Shown piece after piece: positions 36,196-49,330 of a stretch of 64,000 nt of DNA; the first letter of the stretch is position 1; the number at the start of each line of letters is the position of its first letter. The stretch covers positions 774,501-838,500 of the forward strand of contig VYZB01000116.1 in NCBI GenBank assembly GCA_013397455.1. The letters are read 5' to 3'. This stretch comes from Crotophaga sulcirostris. Its lineage: Eukaryota > Chordata > Aves > Cuculiformes > Crotophagidae. A program made the translations under genes and the position numbers. The notes under the pieces are model-generated. The model was not told the DNA's origin, did no database searches, and worked only from the letters and a program-made list of their open reading frames with translations.

Positions 36196-39100
36196 GAACA
36201 CACTGAATTGAATTTGGTCTCCGTCAGTGTAAAAAGGATCTATATATGCAGGTTTTTTGTTTGAGGCACCTATAACAATATTTTAGAAGTGGATTTGGAG
36301 AACATAAACGTAGGCTCCAAACTTTCACGCAGTTAGATAAGGAATAGGTGCTTCACTACCATACATCTACCTTCTGGTAGTTTCCACATGGACAAGCAGG
36401 TGTGTGCCTGTAAAAAGCTCAGGTATAAAATCATATCAATTTTACCCTGAGAACTGAGCAAACATGACCCTATTTATTCTAGTGCACCCCTATCCATAGG
36501 AAATAGCTTCACCTTTGGCAATATACAGCCCACAAGCTTGTGTGTGATTTTAAAAGGAGGAACACCTCACTTCGCTTCCTACCACTGCATCTTGCAGCAC
36601 CTACGGAAGCCAAAATGAATCCATGTTTTTCCCTCTGGGTAGGCCTGATGGGATTAACAGTATGGGTACAACAGTTACCATGGCTTGTACCTTGTAGACC
36701 TCAGACAGAGACCACAGGAAGAGCTGGTACCCATTTGCAGATACCTACTGCAGTTCTTGCTGGGCATACAGCAACGATGGCAGGTGTACCTCTCAGCACA
36801 TGGGACAGGAACCCTCTCCTGGTTTGTCTTCTACCATATCCTGGAAGCTTCCATTTTCTTGTCCCATGCACTAGTTTGGATACAGCTTTCTAGACCACTT
36901 TTGAGCCCTTTACTCTATTTAATTTTCCTCACTTCAAGCAGAAAAAGGCAGAATTTATCCCAGCATCTTTCCCAGACATAAAATAGTTGAATCATATTTT
37001 CTAATTATTTCTATTCCTACGTGGAAATCCAAATCACACAGTTCCTAATGATGTTACAGGCAATGAAAGGAAGAGCCTTTCTCCAAACACATGGCTTTAT
37101 TGTGTCATGATTAGAGGCAACATATAAATGAGAGAAAACAAGGGTTTGGTTGAATGGAAAAGTCATGGCTATTTTCTCTCTTCAAACTGTTTTGATATGA
37201 TAAACTACAAAAAAAAAAAAAGAAATTACACATGAGAAAAGACTTGAAATTACTATTGGTATTGTCAAACAGTACCATTTGCTTGAAAAATATCTAACAT
37301 TCAGACAACAGTATTCTTCAGAAGCAATCTTGAGATCAGATCCTCTGGGATTGGACTAGGATGAGTATGAGAAGCATCTTTCTTTTCTGTGTAATTCTGT
37401 TAGGGCTAATTGTGCCTCTGATGAAGGTTTCCAGGTAGAGCAGGATTTATCTAGACCAAATATATGGTCGTATGATAAATATACGTTCCTCACCACTGAT
37501 ACAGATAAGCACCCAAGTTGTGAAAAGTAAAATAAATTGAAAAGTAAATTGCTTCATTTTCTGTAGATTCATACCACCAGTTCTAATACCCATGCTATAG
37601 GCTCCATCATCTCTTTGAATTTGACTGTATGAAAGGTATCAGATAGAGTAGTTTTGTTTATTTGGAGATTCAAAGGTGAGGCACAGAAGCTTCATGTATC
37701 TGCATAGTAAAACTTAAATTGGAACCAACTATACTCCAGTTGAAAAATGGCCAAGGACCTTAAAGGAAATTAAAATGAGCCATAAGAATTGGAATTCACA
37801 CGAGCATAAAGAACCTTCCTAAGATAAATAATACATGCATTAAAAAAGCATTGAATGGGAGAGAATCTGATAATGGAGATTAACTCTCAAAAGCAAAACC
37901 AAACTCAGATAATAGAAGTAAGACCTTTGAGTGAAAAAGAAAACTGTGACACTGTCCCTACGATGGCTTCATAGGGAAGGCATGCCTGTAACTGCGTCTC
38001 CTGCCTCATTCTTTTTCCAGAAGTTGAGCTAAGAATCAAGCTCTAAAACCCTTGCCAAGGAAAGGTAACTTCAATAGTTAATCAGGCAAAGATTTCTTAG
38101 ATACTAGGGGATGAAACCTGAATAAACACTGGATTTGTATAGAAATTAAATACATTTCTTCCATTGTGGACATCATTATTTTGGGGAAAATTCCTGAAGG
38201 ATTGTGGCAGATTTATATTCAGATTTCTATTTGTTTTCTACTTTCTGTCTTAGAAATCAAAAATAGAAAGGAGTAGGAAGTGGTGCCATTTAAAAGGATG
38301 CTGTTTCTCAAACACTTTAGAAAAGGCCTTTTAACTCTATTATGCAGGAGATAAGACTGAATAATACAGCGATATCTCTGGCCTTATAATCAATGCAATA
38401 ATATAAAAGCCCAAATAATGTGAAGAAGGCTATGTCTGTAATTCATGGCATTACAGATTGAAAATCAGTATCCAAAGGGGTCTGGTTTAAGTGTAGCAAA
38501 GCTGAAGAATGGAAAAAAACAGAAAAGGAGTGACAGGGATGGCTCGGGTGACACCTAAGTTGTTCTCTTGTTCCATAACCTCCTGCACTTCCTCCTCCTC
38601 TCTTTGTACTTTCCAGCAACTTAAATGTGCTTCAGGATCTTAACACGAATCTTTACTGGAGCAACAACAGTGGCTTCTTGGCAAGTGAGTGAGAGCCAGG
38701 AGCAAGTGTAAGAGCAGGGCAAGGGCACAATCCCACAGGACCTCAGCATTTTCTTCAGTTATGCCTAAAATCGACTGGGTTTGAAACCTGTGAGTGACTG
38801 ATAATAGCCGAGCTGGCTCAAGTTTGAATGCATCAAAAACAAATATTCAGATGCAACTGTGAAAGTTGGTGGTTTGGGGCATAGAATTCTTTTTTTTTTT
38901 TTTTTTAAAGTACAGAAAAGACACATAAGATTAGAGAGAATCAACAGGATAACCCAGTCTGTACACTGGCAATGAAGTCATACACAGCATGTTCATGTTC
39001 ACTCCACAGGCAATATCTACAGTTTGTAAGAAGTATTGAGCACTCTATACAAATTAAGCCCTTTTCTGAAATGTAAGTAAAGTCATAAACCATGTTATAA

Positions 39101-39904
39101 CACAGAAGCACATCATCAATGTCTTAGATTGTTGCAGCAGCAAGGATTTTGGTAGGTGAGTATGCGCTGGTATTCCTGCAAAATTCTTTGCACCGTGATA
39201 GAGAGTACAAGAAAAACAGTCCCTGCCTGACCAAAGAAATTATCATCTCTGATGGATTGCAAACAATACACAGAGCTCAGATGTGCTTTTGAAACTGCCT
39301 TCTACCACCCCCATCTGCAAGATTATCCAAGTGATGTTGGAAAAGCTCTAACTCATTAGTGCTAAAATCTTTGAGGGCTTATCCCGAGCTCATTTGAAGT
39401 CAAAGGGCATGTTTATATTGACTTGATGAGTTTTGGATCAGACATCTTGGCTCTTCACACATGTGACATCTAGCTGTCTAATTGTGTGCACATAAAAAGA
39501 GAGAACATAAAAGCTGTCGAGTTTCTGTGCCCTGTGATTGTCCTCAGTGTTGCTTGGTACTCTTTTTCCAGAAGGCTTCTGCTACCTTCTCACTCCAGGC
39601 TGTTTTGATGACTTAATAAGGAAAAGCTCTTGCCATCAAACAAAGCTCATCCAAATACGCATCTTTCTTTGATGCTTCCCAGGTCTCGGACTGAATTCCT
39701 TCAAAAGCAATAAACAGAAAAAAAGAGAAAACAATTATCAACTTTGTGTGTAGACATCTAAGCTTCTAAAACAAAGCTTTCTTTCATGTCTTTCAAGTGT
39801 TCAAGGCTAGAAATAGGCTTTTGACCCGATTCTCTAGAGAAACTCCTTTAGAAAATAACTTCTTCTTTGATTGCTTGTCAGGGTTTTATTTCATGCCACT
39901 CTTC
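36196..39904. other. Unique AT-rich sequence, no transposon recognised
   Basis: Two overlapping plus frames (117 codons at 36540-36893 and 98 codons at 36685-36981) lie in a slightly GC-richer patch; neither shows a recognisable domain. A poly-A run is at 37209-37221 and a poly-T run of about 17 at 38889-38906. I see no CR1, SINE or DNA transposon. Confidence 0.5.
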
Positions 39905-40277
39905 CTAGACTAATATTATAAAAAGGACAATTTCAGGAAATAGCCTTGAAGCCATAGAGAGGATGATAATAGCTCCAGAAATAAGGAAGCTGCAGGTCAA
40001 TTGGAGAACACAGAACTTGCTGAAAAAATCAGCATCAGCAGACATACTGGCTATGTGCCATGAAGATCGCTTCTTCACACTGGTGGATATGATACACCTT
40101 TTGTTCGCATTACCTGTTAGAGTGGTTATGAAATTTATCCCCGCCAAGGACAGCAGGAGATTACATGCTCATGGATGGGAGAAAATATTTTACAACAATC
40201 ATTTTCTCACGTTGTCATATTACTTTATTTTACTCCTGGAAATGACATTTTTCATCCAGCAGATTCCCAAGTTGTAA
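39905..40277. other. Segment open on both strands, unrecognised
   Basis: A plus frame of 104 codons (39963-40277) and a minus frame of 80 codons (39905-40147) overlap. Neither resembles a known family. The plus frame begins 'MIIAPEIRKLQVNWRTQNLL' and ends with a short hydrophobic stretch. There is no polypurine start context, splice evidence or paired exon that would support a gene. Confidence 0.25.
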
Positions 40278-43200
40278 TGTGCAATGGAAGTATTTCATGA
40301 CCGAAAATATTTCATCCTGCTTACTATATTTTATTTTTTAACTTCCTCTAGAAGTGGCTCAATTCTGGAGAATGATGAGTACACTAATATATTTACATTT
40401 AAAACCTAGACTACATGTAGGTTTACAGAACTTTTTTCATTGTTCTCTTTCATGCTATCTAGTGCTAACTTGTGTGAAAGTATTTATAGGTGACTGAAAT
40501 GAAGCCCATAGCCCTAAGATCTAGCTGTAGTTCTCAAACCACTTGAGTTCTTCATTCATGTGTGAAAAGGCTGGTCCTTTCAGAGAGGTTCTGGGAGGTT
40601 TAACGTATAATGAGTAATGCTGTTTCACAGAGCAACAATAGAACCAAAAGCATTTGCTTCTCTAGGTTATGGGAAACAAATAAGCTGTATTTCACATAGT
40701 TGTTAAAATTGCTAAAAATTATTTGGCGGTAAAAAGAAAAAAGTCCCATTTCCACACGAGAAGGTCATCCCTCAGTATTCCATTGCTAAAATTCAGCTCT
40801 CCGGGCTTTTTACTCATCAGTCGTATCACAACGTTCCACTGTGCTTTGTAAGCCCGAAGTCAAACTTATCTACCATTTTTCCCAATTAAATGCACTTGGA
40901 GATGAACACTTTTCAAATCAGTTAATGTTGTTTATTGGTAGGTTTTTTTACCATTTATATCTCTGTAGTCTTTTTTTTTATTCATGTGACACATTTTACG
41001 TCTTCATAACCACTTTGGCCAGCATATAAGACATTTTTTTCCCTCCATGTATTTGTAGAGCTTAAGGCCACAGATGATGCCTTTGGTTATCTTCTGAAAG
41101 GCCATAGAGTTTCACCCAGTGATCCTGGAACATATTCCATTCTTTAAGATGGCGCAAGAAAATGATTTGAAAGTCCCCTTCATCCTTAGTTTAGTGCCTG
41201 ATAGGCAATCCTCCTTGTTCCTTGACAGTATGTTCTATTAGTTAACTAATGTCAAAACATTCACCTTATTTCCCGTCTGAATGTACCCTGTTACAATTCC
41301 TAGTAATTGGATCCCTTTAGTCTTTGTCCATTATATTAAAGAATGAGAAGATTTTTTCCCATTGTAGGGTAGCACTAGACTTTGATGTAGTATCCTCCTA
41401 TCCTTTTTAGTGTTGGTAGATATGAAGGAGAAAATATTTTACAGTCAGGAACCAAATAATGTAGCCTTTGAGGAAGCCTCTGAGGAAACCATGAACTGAA
41501 TTACATGTGGTTGTTTATGCAATGCAATTTCAGGGATGTGACGGTCCTATTAGTGTCACACTGTAAAGATTCTTACCATGCCCTGGAGGGAAACCTGACA
41601 GAAGTAAGCAAACAAAGGAAATGGAAATTATTAATAACAAATCTGTTTTTTATTTCTTCATATAAAAAATAGTGTCAAAAAAATAAACAATAAAACTCCA
41701 CATTAGTTCCGTTATTCCCTACTTTTATTATGGAGGCAAGTGATATTAAATTCTGAGATGAAACACAGATAATTATCATAGATAATCCAGCTGGTTCTAA
41801 TGAAAAGTATGTTTAGAAAGATATATCTTTTTTTTTTGACCTAGCAAAACTAAAAATGTTTGTGAGAAGACAAAAGTAAATGACAGGAAGCTTTGTAACT
41901 GGAGGAAAGGTTTAATTCAATTACTTGATGAAGCAGCACTGAAAGTATTCACTTAAAAACTCAGTGTCATTTAACCTCCAGTTTGTTTAAAGACTAATTT
42001 GAGTTGGAATGTTTAATGAAAATTAAGCATCTTAAATTCAAGTTAAATCCCTCACAGACTCTGTGTTACCTTAGTCAGCTTACATTGTCTGTCTGTTTGG
42101 GGTTTAGTGGAATGAGCTTTTAATGAAACTCAAGTTACAGCAACATTTCACTGTTCAAACAAAAGCAACATCAAAACCAAGTAAACCTCTGCAAGTGCCA
42201 CTGGTATGATTTCTCTCGTCCCTTTGAGTCTGGGTGACAGCATGTTTCAAAAATGCTGTCATATTCTTCAGAGGCTCTTTGGGGATCCTCCTTATGCTTT
42301 GTCTCTCTTACATATGTGGTCAATAATGAGTTTCTCTGCTTGCAGTGGTGATTTTTTTTAATTGGGCAGTACTTTCTATTCTTAATGCATCAGGTTCTGT
42401 AATGCCTTTGAAATTTTATTTTGGAAAACCTGTATTCTTCACAATATCTTCGCAGCCCTGTAAGTTCTTTAGCTTGATGTTCTTAAGAGTGCTTGGAAGT
42501 TCTTTCACTTGCATTAAAAATATAGATCGTATATATCAAAGTTCCTTGCTTTACAGATAAAGTACTTTGAAAGTTTATATCATTAAAATGACACACTGGC
42601 TTAAAGTACTAAAATAGTCTCTTCAAGTGTAGCTTCTTCTACTAAATACTTCAGTAGGTTTCTGGTAACTTAAAATTTAAATATCATGTTTCATAGGCCT
42701 GCCAAATAATTAACTCCTCAGTTATATACACAAGCAATTTCTTAGTTATTAAACAACCAAAATATAGATTACTTGTAACAGAATCTTCCTCTCATAAAAG
42801 CAGGTACATGTTATCATACAGTTCAAAATAGCATCAGGAACAACCACAAGCAAGGTTTAAATACAGATAAATACATGTTTAAAAGCAGATAAATTCCTGC
42901 TATAGGAATTTTATTTTAATGCAGTTTAAAGACAGAAGAACTCTTACAGTGTCTGAACACAGATAAACAAGCAGGTTGTCACCTCGAAAAGAAGTAAGGA
43001 ATTGAAAGTAATCCAAAAAAACTTTTCTTGAGGTTTCTCAAATGTATCACTCTTCTGACATCAAAGTCTTCCTTTTGATTCTTGGTATGTTTGCAAAAGA
43101 CACCATTGTTTAATATGATCATTTATAATAAGACGTGTCTCCAGAGGAAAAACTCCACAGTTTAAAATTACATTATTGTGCAGGAATGAAGTGGTCTATT

Positions 43201-46200
43201 TTTATGGATGATCTTATGGCTTGGAATAACTGAGATTACTGAATACTCAGTGTACTCAATTAAAGAGTTAATTGCTTAGGTTCTTCTAGGATAATCTTAT
43301 TTTGATGAGGAGAGGCAAAATTGTCTTCAGAAGAGTCACTCTGATTACAGACATCTCTAAGGAAAGATTTTTGCTTGTCTAGCTTGAGAAAGAGTTTTAA
43401 CTTCTTTACTTATTCAATTTAAGTTTACAGTTAGAAGTCTCACAGCGAATATTTTACATATGATAGGAAAATCTTTACTATGTTTAGAGCAGTGGGGAGT
43501 TTCACTGGATGTCTGTGGCAAAACAGAGAGTAGTAACCAGGTTTCATGAACTTTTGCTGTCCTTTCTTCCATTTTACTGCTTATTCCTGTTTCACTTTAT
43601 TCACTGGAGGTTCTAATTCTCCCCAAATTGCTGTATTGGAATCTAATTCCCTCATATTGCTGTGTGTTGAGAGTCTTTATGTTGATGAACAAAATTAGTC
43701 TTTTTAGCAAGTAATTACTTAAATTACCTTAATTATATAATAATGTAAGGTCAGCAACAAAATTATATATACTCTAGCTGAATCATTTTAATGCTGATGA
43801 CATTAAGTGCCAAGCACTAACTTCCATCCTGTCTCTCCCAAAGCCAAGGTTTTGTACAATCCCACTGCAGTTTACTCAGTGTAATTTAGTTTGAGGTGTT
43901 TATCATAGTGGAGATGGCCAAAAAGGTATTTGAGATAATTAGTTAAGTGATTTTGTAATTGCTAAAACATCTGTCGGAATTAATTCTGGCAAAGTAGCTG
44001 TTTTATTGAAATAAAAATATTCTCATAATACCTTTGGCAAAATAGCTCCCTTGAAGTCATTGTAATGACTATGGGGAGGAATTTGGGGCGTTGAATTAGC
44101 CGTCAGTTGCACACTGCATAAACTATCTGCCCTTTTGTCATTTCGGCTTATGAAGACATTGTCAAGCTCAGTGCAGTAAGTCTTTAGCTGCTTATAATAA
44201 AACTCTTTTAGCTTCTTCAGCACTGTGGTTGTTCTAAAGAGTCTGAATGGTCCTTGTGCTCGCAGGGTCTTTCCTTTGTGTCTCCCCTGACCTCCGATGT
44301 GCCGGCGCTACAGTCTTTTCACTTGTTAGGCCACTAATGAGAATCCACAGGTGTGTTTGTTACAAGATTTCAGTTTTTGTCACTTCAGACAGCCGTAAGC
44401 CTACACATTGTCCTTTTAGAGTCCATAAATGAAGCTGAACTTTTTCAAACACAGGTAATATTTAGAGCATTTTTAGAATTTTAACAGCAGCTAACATTCT
44501 GAGAGCTAACAATTTGAAAAATGCCAGTGATGCTGCAATTGAGTATCTGCAGTAGAAAAAACATGGTAAAAACTGTGCATAGAGACTAACACTGCCACAT
44601 TGCAATGACAGCCTTTAGTAAGTGCAGGCTGCATGCATACCATTAAACTAAGCAACATAAGTGAATGGACACAATCAGGGTCTCCGACAGCCAATAACAC
44701 TCAGTTGTGTAAATGTTTTTTGCTACAATTTTGTCTTGGCCCAGCTGACAATCTACCAAATGGTTCCTGGTTGCATTGCAAAAGTTGTCACTACATGTTT
44801 CACAGTTACGGATGTAGCCCTGATTTCCATGGGGTCACAGAAAATGCAGTTTGATGGTGGTCATTCAGGTGAGGTCTGCCACGTGTAAATTGTGCTTGGC
44901 TCTGTGATGAGTGCAGCAATAGTAGCTGCCATCCAAGATATGTTTGGTATAGACAAACTAGGCTACTGATTTTAGTCTTACATCCTGCCAATGGACAGCA
45001 CAATGACATGGAGTCATCAAATGATGCCATGAAGCTGAAAGTTGAGCTCAGTGCTGTTGTGATTCAGGGAAGTTTGCACTGCAAGTGTTGAACCTGTTTT
45101 ATATACAGAGTGATAACTGGTGTGTGTGAGGGGCAAAGCCAAACACAATGAGTGGAGGGAAAGTACTCAAGTGTCCAAAAATAGATTTCCATATATTCTT
45201 CCAAAATTTTCCGTAAAGAGATCAACAAGATGGGACAATCAAAGGACACTGATAGGGAAGAAACAGAGCTAAGAAGATTCCTTATCAAGGTAAGGAGAGC
45301 ATCCAGAGACACTCAAGAGGTAATGGAGAGGAGGACAGGGCAGTAGTATAAAAGGAGAAAGTGGAGCAGAAGTTAGTTTGTATTTGCTGTCATTAAGATC
45401 AAAAACAATTCATGGACCTCAATAGTGCAGAGCTGGTCTTAACTTTCTCTTTTACCTTTTAGACCAGACATGTTTAATAAGGACTAGTTAGTTCAAAGGT
45501 AGCTTTAAGTTATTTGTGAATTTATGCTGTATGTGAAGTTTTCAGACCTCCATGAAAAAAACAAGAGAAGATGCAACTCCAGGTAATTTTTTGATTCAGT
45601 TCCCAGACACCTTGACTGACAAAAAGAGGATGGTGAGTTATAAGAGGGCTCATTATCTCCAAATAGACACAATGAAACAGGTTAGAGTACCACGTCACTG
45701 CTGGCTCCCTGCTCCGAGACCGAGTTTCCCCCTGCACCCAGGGGCTCAGAGTCCATGTCCCCATGGGCAGCCTCAATTCAGCACCAAGAGAGGGCTCCCA
45801 AAATAGTTTAATCAGAGAATATATCTCTTAGCACCCTTTTCGAACAAATTAGACTGGCAAACTGACCCCTATACACACATCCAAGTCTCCCCACTCTCAT
45901 TTTCACAGTTGATTACAGAACTCAGATGGAAAGAGTGGAGGGATGTCAGGGCAGCCGGATGGTTGTGTGCAGGGAGCAAGACCTGCTATAAAGCAACTTA
46001 CTGTTTCGAATAGGGGAAATGTATTTGACTGAAGTAGTGTGAAAGGCATTGAAAGAAATATCAGGGTATTTCTGCTTAAGTGCTGGATATTTTCTCTTTC
46101 TTTCTACTTGACAGGCATAACTGCTAAGCAAGACACTTATGTTCCTTGGTAACTTTTTTAGAGGGGGTAAAAAAAGATAATATATAAAAAAGACATAGAA

Positions 46201-47629
46201 TTTTACTTTTGTCTTTCAAAGAATAATTTTTTTTTTATGTGTATGGCTGATCTTATTTCAGAGTCATTCTGAAATTTTGGGGGGAATACGATGGATGAAA
46301 AGTTCCTTGGGAATGAAAATCAGTTTTAAGTTTTTTCAAAATGACATGAAATGTTGAATCATATTGCAACCACTAGGTTATTTCTCAGCGTTTTCATTGG
46401 TATTATATTTATAATAAACATTTGTAGTGATCAATTCTGTAGTTTATAACATAACTAAAACCATATAGGGGTTCATACATCTGTGAATAAGCTTTCGTCT
46501 ATATGAACGTATGTCAAAACAAAATATTGACATCTGAAAGCTGAAGCCTGTGAAAAATCTCAGTATTTAGCTGGAGGTAGGGCATGAAGTTAAACCTGTT
46601 GCATCATAGTTTGCAGTGGGCAATCAATATCACCTCCCTGCCTGTAAGAAATCAAGGTTATTTGTTGGTGTTCAATAAAAAAGACAAGCAAGAAAATATT
46701 AGGTACAGTAAGATTTTTCAGCAGGTCTTTGGCTTCTCTGGTTTTTACATTTCCAAAGAAAGATTGGCAGTTGACAAACGCAATAGGGGCAGCAGAACCA
46801 TTGTGTTAAATGATGAGAAATTGGTCAGAAATGGTTGCTTCAGTAGATGCAAGGTTGTCATTGAAAATAAGGAATATGTAATTTTATCATGGTTCATTTG
46901 TGTGTGTAGATACAGATGTGTGTGTAAGTACAATAGCCAACAACATGGAGGACTGAGTTGTGTCTACTCTTAAAAGGAGCAGAAAAGCCTTCAATGAAAT
47001 TGTGGAACTTCTAAACTCATGGTACATCAGATAAGTTCACCTGAACTGCAACTCATCTGTGTAATTTACAGCCACAGACTACCTCAGTTTTAAGAACCTG
47101 TTATGCTTTTTTTTTTTCCTGCTCAGATCCACGCAGTCCTGAGCCCACTTTCCCCAAGTGTCCCATTGGGGTGGGCCTGACTGTTGCCAAAAGGACGGTT
47201 AATTAATGAAAAACAGATGGGATCTTTATGCCTCAGGGCCCACATTGCCCATGGCATAGACATCACTAAGTGTCAAAGAGCTTTCACCAATTTACCTTAT
47301 CCTCAAGTGATTCAATGAAAGAACTGAGGTCCTGTATGTCTTGTAGTGCTTATTTCTCTTCAGCAAACAGTGGATGGTAGTGCCTTTCCTTAGATATAAA
47401 CACCAATATTTTTCATCTGTATAGATAGGTGTTATGTCCTTAGAAATCAGGGAGCTTATCAGGCCCAAGCTCATCTTAAATTTTCTCTAAGAAGCTCTTG
47501 GAGCATGGGGTAGCAGAGCAGCTAGCGTTATTATCCAAGGATCATCTGTGCTCAGGTCTCTCCAACTCCCTTCCAAGTGGCAGACTACGGGGGACTAAAA
47601 TACTACCCATAGTAGAAGGAGATGGGCCT
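40278..47629. other. Unique AT-rich sequence, no transposon recognised
   Basis: More than 7 kb of AT-rich DNA with frequent stops. A 129-codon plus frame (46584-46973) and frames of 82-84 codons around 45064-45806 are unrecognised. A GC-richer patch at 45690-45790 has no CpG clustering. No CR1, MIR or hAT signature is seen. Confidence 0.5.
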
Positions 47630-48285
47630 CTGGGCTACTGAGTCACCTGGACATATACAAGTCCATTGGACCAGATAAGGAGAGGGCAGTGGAAGTCATT
47701 CACTTTGACCTAAACGAGGCTTTTGACAGTCTCCCATAGTATCCTTGAGTACAAATTGGAGCTGTATTTCCAAATTGGAGATATATTTTGGATAGGTATA
47801 CTGTAAGGTGGATGGAAAATTGACTGGACAGTGCAAGAAACGTGCACATACCAGAGTGAGTCCAGTGAAGGGCCACTAAATTGTTTAAGGTGATAGAGCA
47901 CATGGCATAGGAGGAAATGCTCAGAGAGTTGAGGGTTTTTCAACCTTTATAAGAAAAATCTCTTCTTGCTGTGTACAGCTACCTGTGGGAGGGTAAAGAG
48001 CAGGCAGAGCCAGAGTCTTCACAGAGGAGCACAGAAGAAGGAGAAGAGGCAAGTTGCAGCAAAGGAAATGCCAATTAGATATTGAAAACGAAATGAAGTA
48101 GTCAAACACTGGAACAGGTTGCCTAGAGAAGGTGTAGCATCTCCATCCCTGGGGACATTCCGGACTCCACTGGCCAGAGCCCCAAGCAACTTGATCTGAT
48201 TTCAAAGCTGGCTGTAGTTTGAGCAGGGAGTTGAACCAGGTGGCCTCTGGATAGCCCTTCCAACTTACATTATCCTGGGATTTTA
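47630..48285 (+). repeat. CR1 LINE copy with internal deletion (ORF2 remnants and 3' UTR)
   Basis: The left part reads, in CR1 order, 'gacatatacaagtccatt' then 'ggaccagataag', then a reverse-transcriptase segment at about 47687-47745 whose translation 'HFDLNEAFDSLP' parallels the CR1 'YLDFSKAFDT' block, then 'aaggtggatggaaaattg' (RWMxNWLxG block). It then jumps to the C-terminal region ('gggccactaaattg', 'ggaaatgctcagagagtt') and the 3' untranslated region ('cactggaacaggttgcct', 'ctccatccctggggacat', 'gtggcctctggatagccc', 'ttccaac'). Stops and frameshifts break the frame, so it is dead. Both the middle of ORF2 and the ATTCTATG tail are missing or badly eroded. Orientation is plus, opposite to most copies in this window. 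Confidence 0.85.
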
Positions 48286-48936
48286 TAAACAGTAGGACAA
48301 TAGTGATTTAAAAACAGTTCCAGTAGTCCAGCTTATCATTTCAATAGAGCACACTTAACACTGACTTTCTGACAATGCAAGAGTCGTTTTATAGTCTCTT
48401 CTGTGCACCTTTTGTGTCTGGAAAAGCAGTGCCTGCGGATACCTCCTTTCGGTAAACTGTGCTGCTTTAATGGGGCTTCCAGCAGTGCCAGGGTGGGGTG
48501 TTGGATCAAGGAAAGATGGAGCAAATACTGTTCCAGAGTAGGTTGTTAAATACCGTGTCCATAACGGGAACTGAGTGGTTAGCACCTTCTGCTCACAAAC
48601 GAGGTCTGAGATCTTTGTTTGGTTAACCTTTCTCTCCACTCTGCACTGAATTTGGCACAGAAAAATGTAATCTTAGTGTGATGATATCCAGCCAATTGAA
48701 GGTCAGTAGGAGATACCAGTGGGCAAAATAACTTTCCTGCTTTCCCTTGATATATAAAGTTAACATTTAATTGTTACAACTGCTTTTGCTGCAAGTCCTG
48801 TTGTTGAACAATTAACTTATCAATTTCTAACCTTGTGCCTGAACTCTGAGAAACAGATCTATACTTAGTAGAACTACTGTGTTTCACCAAGTTTATTCTA
48901 GGGATCAGTTTGACCTGAGCTATGCTCTGCTGTTGT
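48286..48936. other. Unique sequence
   Basis: No repeat or gene recognised. Minus frames of 62 and 94 codons overlap each other and lack known motifs. Confidence 0.5.
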
Positions 48937-49330
48937 CTAGTAGCAAAGCTTGAAATTTCTCAAATTGCTTCCCAGTGTAGCTGCTGCAAAAAGAATAGTA
49001 GTGATTTCAACGTATCCTGATTTGCTGAAGGCCGCATCTAATCCATCTAGGCAGCAGTTTAATCGCAAAGCCAATTTTAAATGTTCTTTGTTACAGGTGT
49101 CTGAATTCACCCTGACCAATTTCCATTCTCTTTCAAGCTGTGACTTTGCATTTGCCCCAGAAGCCTGCTGGAGAGTGGAAAGATGTGGCAAATATTTTAA
49201 GGGATTGTCAGAGAGCCCCTGGAGACAGAGATCGAAAAGTAGTTTCATAATTATTCCACGGACTAGAATGCATGACGTCAGTATGATTCATGCAAGGTCA
49301 TTACAATTTATCTTTGTATCTGAGTAAAAG
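48937..49330. promoter_or_regulatory. Candidate regulatory element with CRE palindrome, open on both strands
   Basis: A plus frame of 125 codons (48950-49327) and a minus frame of 103 codons (48937-49248) cover the same stretch. Neither protein is recognisable. The DNA contains a perfect full CRE, TGACGTCA (49273-49280), a CCAAT word (49116-49120), and AGGTGT (49095-49100) facing CACC (49108-49111), a T-box/E-box-like arrangement. A low stop density on both strands plus intact CpG-bearing motifs in AT-rich DNA often marks conserved non-coding sequence. A hidden exon is an alternative. Function is inference. Confidence 0.35.

Noticed and set aside
35941..36201. 86-codon minus-strand frame as a host gene
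   Set aside because: It is the ORF2 C-terminus and 3' region of a CR1 retrotransposon copy.
36540..36981. Overlapping 117- and 98-codon plus frames as an exon
   Set aside because: Two frames are open at once in a GC-richer patch with no recognised domain and no supporting splice structure.
38889..38906. Poly-T as the 3' tail of a processed pseudogene on the minus strand
   Set aside because: The adjacent sequence shows no coding similarity, and no target-site duplication is apparent.
48937..49330. Protein gene on either strand at the CRE-bearing segment
   Set aside because: Neither translation has a recognisable domain, and two opposed open frames argue for low stop density and not for a specific gene.
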